The position numbers and the translations under genes were made by a program. Shown piece after piece: positions 58,121 to 64,000 of a stretch of 64,000 nucleotides of DNA. Source of the DNA: Novosphingobium sp. Its GTDB lineage: Bacteria; Pseudomonadota; Alphaproteobacteria; Sphingomonadales; Sphingomonadaceae. The notes beneath the pieces were generated by a model, which had not been told where the DNA came from, did no database searches, and saw only the letters and a program-made list of their open reading frames with translations. The stretch spans positions 62,001 to 126,000 of the forward strand of contig NZ_JAIXZS010000073.1 of the NCBI RefSeq assembly GCF_027489515.1, read 5' to 3'. How positions within the stretch are numbered: position 1 is the stretch's first letter; each line of letters begins with the position of its first letter.

Positions 58121-58849
58121 TTGCGCGTACTGGCTTTGGCATCGCAAAAGGGTGGATCTGGCAAGACGACCTTGTCCGGTCACCTTGCCGTCCAGGCGCA
58201 GCGCGCCGGGGCCGGTCCTGTCGTCCTCATCGATATCGACCCGCAGGGTTCGCTGTCGGATTGGTGGAACGAGCGCGAGGCCGAATACCCAGCGTTTGCG
58301 CAGACCACGGTCGCGCGGCTTGCCAGCGATCTGGCTGTGCTGCGCCAGCAGGGCTTCAAGCTTGCCGTCATCGATACGCCGCCGGCGATCACCATGGCGA
58401 TCCAGTCAGTGATTTCGGTCGCGGAGCTCATCGTGGTGCCGACCCGCCCGAGCCCGCACGACCTGCGTGCCGTGGGCGCGACGGTCGATCTGTGCGAACG
58501 CGCCGGCAAGCCGCTGATCTTCGTGGTCAATGCCGCGACGCCCAAGGCGCGCATCACCTCCGAGGCCGCTGTCGCGCTTTCGCAGCACGGCACGGTGGCG
58601 CCGATCACGCTGCACCACCGCACCGATTTCGCCGCTTCGATGATCGATGGCCGCACGGTCATGGAAGTCGATCCGCGCAGCAAGTCTGCCGCCGAAGTCG
58701 AGGCGCTGTGGACCTATGTTTCCGAGCGGCTCGAAAAGAACTTCCGTCGCACCGTGTTTGCAGTGCCGCAGCCGGGCCATGCCGTACCTTCCATGCCGGG
58801 CGCACCGCGCGGCGCCGGTGGCTTCGGCCGCCGCGTGATCGGCTCCTGA
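58121..58849 (+). CDS. ParA-family ATPase, second copy
   Basis: This 242-residue protein has a deviant Walker A (SQKGGSGKTTLSGHLA) near the N-terminus, DIDPQGSLSDWWNER and KLAVIDTPPA. It starts with TTG preceded by AGGGGGG. It begins an operon with a possible ribbon-helix-helix protein and a TPR/SPOR lipoprotein. It may serve a cell-cycle or polar-positioning role; it is distinct from the che-linked ParA at 430. Confidence 0.88.
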   Translation: MRVLALASQKGGSGKTTLSGHLAVQAQRAGAGPVVLIDIDPQGSLSDWWNEREAEYPAFAQTTVARLASDLAVLRQQGFKLAVIDTPPAITMAIQSVISVAELIVVPTRPSPHDLRAVGATVDLCERAGKPLIFVVNAATPKARITSEAAVALSQHGTVAPITLHHRTDFAASMIDGRTVMEVDPRSKSAAEVEALWTYVSERLEKNFRRTVFAVPQPGHAVPSMPGAPRGAGGFGRRVIGS

Positions 58850-58865
58850 GCAAGGAATGCCGAGC

Positions 58866-59411
58866 ATGAGCGAACCCAAGCCTTTCGCCTCGCTGAGCCC
58901 CAGCCTGCTCGCCCGCAAGGGTGCGGCACGGCCGGCCATGCGCCCGCAGTTGCTGCCGATGACTCAGGAGGACCGCGCGCGGATGGGCTTTGCCCCCGCG
59001 GTGCTGGCAACCGAACACGAAGCCTTCCCCTCCGTCGATGCCGATGATCTCGGCTGGAACGATCATGGCGATGACATCGCTCCGCCGGCCGAGGTCGTTG
59101 CGATTGCCGCCGATCCGCTGCCTGCGCCTTCGCAGCCCGAAGTGCTGCGGCGCCTTGAATCACTCGCCGACGTGCTGAGCGTGCCGGCCCCGGCTGTTGC
59201 AGCCAACCGCCGCGAGCGGGGCACCGCACTCAAGGAAGGGCGCAAGGCGGCCTTCACGCTGCGGCTCGATGCAGCTCGCCACCTGCGCCTTCGGCTTGCC
59301 TGCACCATCGACAACCGCAGTGCACAGCAACTCGTGGTCGAGGCCCTCGACCGTTTCCTCGAAGCGAAGCCGGGTCTCGATGACCTCGCCCGCCGCGCCC
59401 TTCGCTCCTGA
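58866..59411 (+). CDS. Protein with ribbon-helix-helix-like C-terminus, ParA partner candidate
   Basis: This protein of about 181 residues has a disordered N-terminal half (Pro/Ala-rich) and a C-terminal segment KAAFTLRLDAARHLRLRLAC, TIDNRSAQQLVVEALDRFLE that fits a strand-helix-helix DNA-binding fold. Lying 16 bases behind the parA gene, it may be the DNA- or ParA-binding partner. The ATG at 58866 is better spaced from AAGGA than the one at 58857. Confidence 0.7.
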   Translation: MSEPKPFASLSPSLLARKGAARPAMRPQLLPMTQEDRARMGFAPAVLATEHEAFPSVDADDLGWNDHGDDIAPPAEVVAIAADPLPAPSQPEVLRRLESLADVLSVPAPAVAANRRERGTALKEGRKAAFTLRLDAARHLRLRLACTIDNRSAQQLVVEALDRFLEAKPGLDDLARRALRS

Positions 59412-59439
59412 CGCCGCATCCAGACCGGGACTTCACGCC

Positions 59440-60798
59440 ATGACCACCGCACATCACAGCAAGACTGACCGGAAGGCCACCTACCGCCTCGCCCGGATCT
59501 GCCTGACCACCGCGCTGGCGGCGGGTCTCCTTTCCGGCTGCGCCGCGGGCGGGCCGAACCACGCGAAGTTTGCTTCGAGCGCGCAGGCCGCGCTCGGCAA
59601 GGGCACCCCGGAGAAAGCCATCGCGCTGGCCGAACAGGCCGTGCTCGCTGCCCCGCGCACGGCGGCCTACCGCACGCTACTCGGCTCGGCCTATCTGCGC
59701 GCAGGCCGCTTCGAGGCGGCGCGTCAGGCGTTTGACGAGGCCATGCAGCTCGGCGAGGACAGCGGCAAGGCCGCGCTGAGCCTTGCGCTGGCCGATATCG
59801 CGCTTGGTCGCGGAAACGAGGCGGTCGATACGCTCAACACCTATCGCGACAGCATTCCCGCATCCGATTACGGCCTTGCCATGGCCATGGCGGGGCAGAC
59901 CCAGACCGGCATCGCCGCGCTGACCGATGCGATACGCAATGGCGAGAATACGGCGAAAACGCGCCAGAACCTCGCCTATGCCTATGCGCTCGATGGCAGC
60001 TGGGGCGAGGCCAAGCTGATGGCGCAGCAGGACGTGCCGGCAGACAAGCTGAGCGAGCGCCTCCAGACCTGGGCGTTCATGGCGCGGCCCGAAGACACCC
60101 GCCGCCGCGTTGCCGCGCTGCTGGGTGCCCCGGCAACGGCCGAAGGAGCACAGCCGACGGCGCTGGCCCTCGCGAACTTCCCGGACGCCTCGAAGCTGGC
60201 CGAAGAAGCGGTTGCCATGGCAGCAAGCCAGCAGAGCTCGAACGGCGATGCCGCCGAACTCGCCAAGGCGGCGGCGACAGCGATGCCTGCGCCGCAGGCC
60301 GATGCCGCTGCCCCGCAGCCGGCGCTGGCCGATGCCTCGAGTGAACCTGCTTCGGCCCGGCTTGCCGCAATCGACGTAGCGCCGTCCGCTGTTGCCGCAC
60401 CGGCACCGGCTGCGCAGCAGATGGTTTCGCACCCGGTCGTCCAGCCGGTGCATGGCGCGCGCTCTGCTTCGGCTCCGGCTCCGGCTCCGGCCGGTATGAA
60501 GGGCAGTCACGTCGTCCAGCTCGGCTCGTTCTCGTCAAACGATGGCGCCCAGCGTGCCTGGCGGCACTTCACGGCGCGCAATCGCGGCCTTGCCGGCTAT
60601 CACAGCCAGATCACCCAGGTTGCGGTGAACGGCCGCCAGTTCTGGCGCGTGCAGGCCGTCGGCTTCGCCGGCTTCGCTTCGGCGCGGCAGATGTGCCAGT
60701 CGGTCAAGGCCAAGGGCGGCGTCTGCCTCGTGATGGCCGATCCGGCGATGGTCACGCCGCAGGGCCGTCCGGCGCCGACGCGCATGGCGCAGCGCTGA
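59440..60798 (+). CDS. TPR and SPOR domain lipoprotein
   Basis: This 452-residue protein has a lipobox at about residues 30-34 (LLSGC), TPR repeats at about 45-200 (AIALAEQAVLAAPRTAAYRT, AGRFEAARQAFDEAMQLGED), an Ala/Pro linker and a C-terminal SPOR domain (HVVQLGSFSSNDGAQRAWRH). It should be anchored in the outer or inner membrane and bind septal peptidoglycan. It ends the parA operon. Confidence 0.9.
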   Translation: MTTAHHSKTDRKATYRLARICLTTALAAGLLSGCAAGGPNHAKFASSAQAALGKGTPEKAIALAEQAVLAAPRTAAYRTLLGSAYLRAGRFEAARQAFDEAMQLGEDSGKAALSLALADIALGRGNEAVDTLNTYRDSIPASDYGLAMAMAGQTQTGIAALTDAIRNGENTAKTRQNLAYAYALDGSWGEAKLMAQQDVPADKLSERLQTWAFMARPEDTRRRVAALLGAPATAEGAQPTALALANFPDASKLAEEAVAMAASQQSSNGDAAELAKAAATAMPAPQADAAAPQPALADASSEPASARLAAIDVAPSAVAAPAPAAQQMVSHPVVQPVHGARSASAPAPAPAGMKGSHVVQLGSFSSNDGAQRAWRHFTARNRGLAGYHSQITQVAVNGRQFWRVQAVGFAGFASARQMCQSVKAKGGVCLVMADPAMVTPQGRPAPTRMAQR

Positions 60799-60819
60799 GC
60801 CCGATCTTCTGAATTCCTG

Positions 60820-60857
60820 CCGGCCCGCTTCTCCTTGAGGGGAGGCGGGCCGGTTTC
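60820..60857 (+). terminator. Intrinsic terminator after the SPOR lipoprotein gene
   Basis: CCGGCCCGC (60820-60828) pairs with GCGGGCCGG (60845-60853), followed by TTTCGTTT. The convergent pyrC-like gene ends at 60861, so the stem lies between the two stops. Confidence 0.85.
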
Positions 60858-60860
60858 GTT

Positions 60861-62090
60861 TCAGGCGATCCGCGCGCCGCCCTTGAACAGCGCGGTGACG
60901 CGGCCTTCGACCGGGCGGCGATCAAAGGGCGTGTTGCCGGCAGTTGCGGCCATCTTGCTGCGATCGACGATCCACGGCCGTTCGGGTTCGACCAGCGCAA
61001 GATCGGCTTCGAGACCGACTTCCAGCCGCCCGGCAGCAACGCCGAGCAGCGCAGCCGGATTGCCTGCCAGCAGCGCGAAGGCGCGGGCGATATCGATCTG
61101 GCCATCGCGCACCAGCGTCAGCGTCAGCGGCAGCAGCGTTTCCGCGCCCGCCATGCCCGGTTCGGCATCAGCAAACGGCAGGCGCTTGTCTTCCGCGCCG
61201 CGCGGATCGTGGCCCGAGGCGATCACGTCGATCGTGCCATCGGCGACCGCGGCGATCACCGCCTGCCGGTCCGCATCGCTGCGCAAGGGCGGCGAGAGGC
61301 GGCAGAACGTGCGGAATTCCGCCAGTTCCAGATCGGAGAGCATGAAATGCGCCGGAGTGACGCCAGCTGTCACGCGCACCCCGCGCGCCTTGGCCGCGCG
61401 AACGAGATCGAGCGCAGCGGCGGTCGTGACCTGCCGCAAGTGCAGGCGGCACCCTGTCAACTCGGCAAGCGCGATATCGCGGGCTACCGCGAGCGCCTCC
61501 GCGCCGGCCGGGGCAGAAGGCAGGCCGAGCCGGGTTGCCATTTCGCCCGCGGTGGCAACCGCGTGGCCGGCGAGCCCGGCATCCTCGGCATGGGTGACGA
61601 GAACGAGGCCGAGCATCGCGCAGTAGCTCATCAGGCGGTGCATCACGCCCGAATCGGCGATCCAGCGGCGACCGGTGGCGACCGCCTTGGCACCGGCATC
61701 GCGCATCAGCGCAATTTCGGCCAGTTCCACTCCCTCAAGCCCGCGCGTCGCGGCGGCAAGCGGGTGGACCCACATGTCGGGCTTGCCCGATTGCGCGGCA
61801 AAGCGGACGCGCGCCGGGTGATCGAGCGGCGGGCCCTGATCAGGCATCAGCGCGGCGCGGGTGATCCCGCCGAAGTGGAAGGCCGGCTTGTCGATGGCGA
61901 AAACGCCGAGATCGACGAGGCCAGGGGTGATCAGCGCGCCCTTTGCGTCGAGCACCTCGTCGCCGGGCTCGGGAGCGATCTGGCCCAGCGCGGCGATACG
62001 GCCATCGGCGACGCGCAGCGCGCCTGTTTGCGGGACGCCAGTGGGATGTACCAGCCTGCCGCCGGTGATGGTGAGCGGACGCGGGGTCAT
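60861..62090 (-). CDS. Dihydroorotase homologue without the metal-binding HxH, PyrX-type
   Basis: This 409-residue amidohydrolase-fold protein resembles PyrC over its length, but the first metal motif, normally LVDLHVH, reads [14 protein letters not shown], so both histidines are lost. It is probably not a working dihydroorotase. Inactive homologues (PyrX/PyrC') form a structural part of aspartate transcarbamoylase in Pseudomonas. Its start overlaps the pyrB stop by ATGA, supporting that role. Confidence 0.88.
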   Translation of the reverse strand: MTPRPLTITGGRLVHPTGVPQTGALRVADGRIAALGQIAPEPGDEVLDAKGALITPGLVDLGVFAIDKPAFHFGGITRAALMPDQGPPLDHPARVRFAAQSGKPDMWVHPLAAATRGLEGVELAEIALMRDAGAKAVATGRRWIADSGVMHRLMSYCAMLGLVLVTHAEDAGLAGHAVATAGEMATRLGLPSAPAGAEALAVARDIALAELTGCRLHLRQVTTAAALDLVRAAKARGVRVTAGVTPAHFMLSDLELAEFRTFCRLSPPLRSDADRQAVIAAVADGTIDVIASGHDPRGAEDKRLPFADAEPGMAGAETLLPLTLTLVRDGQIDIARAFALLAGNPAALLGVAAGRLEVGLEADLALVEPERPWIVDRSKMAATAGNTPFDRRPVEGRVTALFKGGARIA

Positions 62091-63127
62091 GCCGCAGCTC
62101 CTTCTGTGGCGGCCCAGCCGGGCACGCCGCGCGCGCGGCGGGTGAGCACGTCGAGGCAGGCCATGCGGATCGCGACGCCGCTTTCGACCTGGCGGGTGAC
62201 GAGGCTGCGCGTGGGATGATCGGCGACCTGGCTGTCGATCTCGATCCCCCGGTTCATCGGGCCCGGGTGCATCACGAAGACGTGCGGCGCCAGCTTCCCG
62301 AACCGCTCCAGCGTGAGGCCGTAGAGGTGGCGATACTCGCGCGGGGAAGGGATGAACTGGCCGGACATGCGCTCCTGCTGGAGGCGCAGCATCATCACCA
62401 CGTCCGCGCCCTTGAGGGCGGCGTCGAAATCGTGGCTGGGGGTGACACCCATTGCGGAAATCTCGACCGGCATCAGCGCGGGCGGGGCGCAAACGGTGAC
62501 GTCCGCGCCCAGCGCGGTCAGCGAGAGGATGTTAGAGCGCGCGACGCGGCTGTGGAGGATATCGCCGCAGATCGTGACCTTGAGGCCATTGAGATCGCTG
62601 CCGGGGGCGAGGCCGAGCGCATGGCGGATGGTGAGCGCATCGAGCAGCGCCTGCGTCGGGTGTTCGTGGCTGCCATCGCCCGCGTTGAGCACGGGGCAAT
62701 CGACCTTGTCCGCGATGAGCTGCACCGCGCCCGAGCTGGCGTGGCGGATGACGATCGCATCGGCCCGCATGGCGTTGAGCGTCATCGCCGTGTCGATCAG
62801 CGTCTCGCCCTTCTTCACGCTGCTCGTGGCGGCATGCATGTTGACCACATCGGCGCCGAGGCGTTTGCCGGCGATCTCGAAGGAGAGCAGCGTGCGCGTC
62901 GAATTTTCGAAGAAGGCGTTGATGATGGTGAGGCCGGAGAGTACTTCGGCCCGCTTGTGGCGCTGGCGGTTGAGCGCGAGCCACTGCTCCGCCTCGTCCA
63001 GCAGGTAGAGAATCTCGTGCCGCGCGAGGTGCGCAATGCCGGTGAGATCGCGGTGCGGGAAGGCGAGGCCGCCTGCGGGGTACCGGCCTGCGGCCCCAAG
63101 GCTGGGCTGAGTGTTCGATTCCGTCAT
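62087..63127 (-). CDS. pyrB: Aspartate carbamoyltransferase catalytic subunit PyrB
   Basis: This protein of about 346 residues catalyses carbamoylation of aspartate in pyrimidine synthesis. The carbamoyl-phosphate site [20 protein letters not shown], the [20 protein letters not shown] block and [16 protein letters not shown] are clear. A start at 63136 is also possible. It is coupled to the inactive dihydroorotase homologue. Confidence 0.97.
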   Translation of the reverse strand: MTESNTQPSLGAAGRYPAGGLAFPHRDLTGIAHLARHEILYLLDEAEQWLALNRQRHKRAEVLSGLTIINAFFENSTRTLLSFEIAGKRLGADVVNMHAATSSVKKGETLIDTAMTLNAMRADAIVIRHASSGAVQLIADKVDCPVLNAGDGSHEHPTQALLDALTIRHALGLAPGSDLNGLKVTICGDILHSRVARSNILSLTALGADVTVCAPPALMPVEISAMGVTPSHDFDAALKGADVVMMLRLQQERMSGQFIPSPREYRHLYGLTLERFGKLAPHVFVMHPGPMNRGIEIDSQVADHPTRSLVTRQVESGVAIRMACLDVLTRRARGVPGWAATEGAAA

Positions 63128-63211
63128 CGAAACCATGCCCCTAGAGCGCCTCTTGGGGCGGCTCAAGTGTTTCGGCTGGTATCGTCCGCCCGCGAGACCT
63201 AGATATCCCCC

Positions 63212-64000
63212 ATGAAATTTGCCCGCTCGGTCTGGAAGATCCTCGTCACCATCAAGGACGGCCTCGTGCTGCTCCTCCTGCTCCTGTTCTTTGCCGGGCT
63301 TTACACCCTGCTCGCCTTCCGGCCGGCGCCGGGCACGGTGCAGACGGGCGCGCTCTATCTGGCGCTCGAAGGGCCGGTGGTGGAGGAACGGGCGCGGGTG
63401 CGGCCCACGCAGCTGCTCTCGGGCGGCGGCCGCAGCAAGGCGGTGCAGGAGCGCGATCTGGTCCGTGCCATCGAAGCCGCGGCGACGGACGAGCGGATCA
63501 AGGCCGTGGTGCTCGATCTCGAGAACTTCGGCGGCGGCAGCCAGGTCGCGATGACGCATGTCGGCGCGGCGATGGACAGGGTGCGCGCGGCCAAGAAGCC
63601 GGTGCTGGTTCGCGCCCGGCTCTATACCGACGATAGTGTGCAGATCGCGGCCCATGCGAGCGAGGCCTGGGTCGATCCGCTGGGCGGCGCGCTGGTGGCC
63701 GGGCCGGGCGGCACCCAGCTCTACTTCAAGGCGCTGCTCGACCGGCTCAAGGTCAAGGCGCATGTGTTCAAGGTGGGCACCTACAAGAGCGCGGTGGAGC
63801 CCTTCACCCGCGAGAACGCCTCGCCGGAAGCGAAGGAATCGCTTGGCGCGGTCTATGCCGCGCTGTGGGAAGCCTGGCAGGCTGACGTGAAGAAAGCGCG
63901 GCCCAAGGCGGACCTCGCGCTCGTCACCGGCGATCCGGTCAAGTGGATCGCGGCCTCGGGCGGCGATGCGGCCAAGGCGGCGGTGGCAGCGGGTCTGGTC
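63212..64000 (+). CDS. sppA: Signal peptide peptidase SppA, 67K type (3' end outside window)
   Basis: The frame is open from the ATG at 63212 to the window end (263 codons). A membrane helix lies at about residues 18-35 ([20 protein letters not shown]). It is followed by [14 protein letters not shown], the clan-typical [18 protein letters not shown] and [18 protein letters not shown], where the Lys matches the SppA catalytic lysine region. It digests leftover signal peptides in the membrane. The second half, with the catalytic Ser, is beyond the window. It is divergent from pyrB. Confidence 0.9.
   Translation, partial: MKFARSVWKILVTIKDGLVLLLLLLFFAGLYTLLAFRPAPGTVQTGALYLALEGPVVEERARVRPTQLLSGGGRSKAVQERDLVRAIEAAATDERIKAVVLDLENFGGGSQVAMTHVGAAMDRVRAAKKPVLVRARLYTDDSVQIAAHASEAWVDPLGGALVAGPGGTQLYFKALLDRLKVKAHVFKVGTYKSAVEPFTRENASPEAKESLGAVYAALWEAWQADVKKARPKADLALVTGDPVKWIAASGGDAAKAAVAAGLV

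Overview
This is a high-GC (roughly two-thirds G+C) chromosomal window. Its gene content and layout suggest an alphaproteobacterium, most likely a sphingomonad such as Novosphingobium or Sphingobium; that taxonomic call is inference. It is dominated by a nearly complete set of chemotaxis and flagellar genes. No tRNA, rRNA, CRISPR array or insertion sequence was recognised.

Layout. 1-440 is the tail of an ABC-F ATPase. 430-7427 (minus) is a compact chemotaxis operon reading STAS-cheA-cheR-cheB-cheD-cheY-cheW-(86 aa protein)-parA-like. Divergent from it at 7629 is a second CheB-like protein that lacks the catalytic histidine. 8661-10791 holds a PilZ+HTH fusion protein bracketed by two copies of a 50 bp palindromic repeat, then a PAS-GGDEF protein with a degenerate active-site motif. 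10810-13087 (minus) is an arsenic operon, arsR-arsC-aquaporin-arsH. 13359-15764 (plus) has a B12-binding regulator of PpaA/AerR type, a small secreted protein, a cytochrome b561 and a membrane-tethered LuxR-type protein.

31045-15766 (minus) is one long flagellar run: flbD-like sigma-54 activator, fliE, F, G, H, I, J, K, L, M, N, O, P, Q, R, flhB, fliD, fliS. Flagellin (31279, plus) diverges from it. 43346-32305 (minus) is the second long run: flgB, C, D, E, F, G, H, I, J, K, L, motA, motB and a Tat-exported amino-acid racemase. Divergent from flgB (plus, 43548-49778) are a MotA/ExbB-like and ExbD-like membrane pair, flgA, flgM, flgN, a lytic transglycosylase, flhA and fliA.

Regulation. Two near-perfect sigma-54 promoters (43387-43403 minus, 46050-46066 plus) and a weaker one (24311-24327 minus) lie before flagellar operons. 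Dyads with CGGCA half-sites recur between flagellar operons and are candidate FlbD-type enhancer sites. FliA and FlgM are also present, so a sigma-54 tier and a sigma-28/FlgM checkpoint probably coexist. Several structural parts are unusually short or altered: FlgD, FlgE, FliM without its CheY-binding peptide, and FlgH without a recognisable lipobox.

49779-50758 is a small AT-rich island with one exported protein of unknown function. From 50759 on is a housekeeping/accessory region: an SDR enzyme, LysE and VIT transporters, an L,D-transpeptidase, a transglutaminase, an aspartic protease, a DUF418 protein, two SPOR-domain proteins, a second ParA with a ribbon-helix-helix-like partner, pyrB with a dihydroorotase homologue lacking the metal-binding histidines, and the start of sppA.
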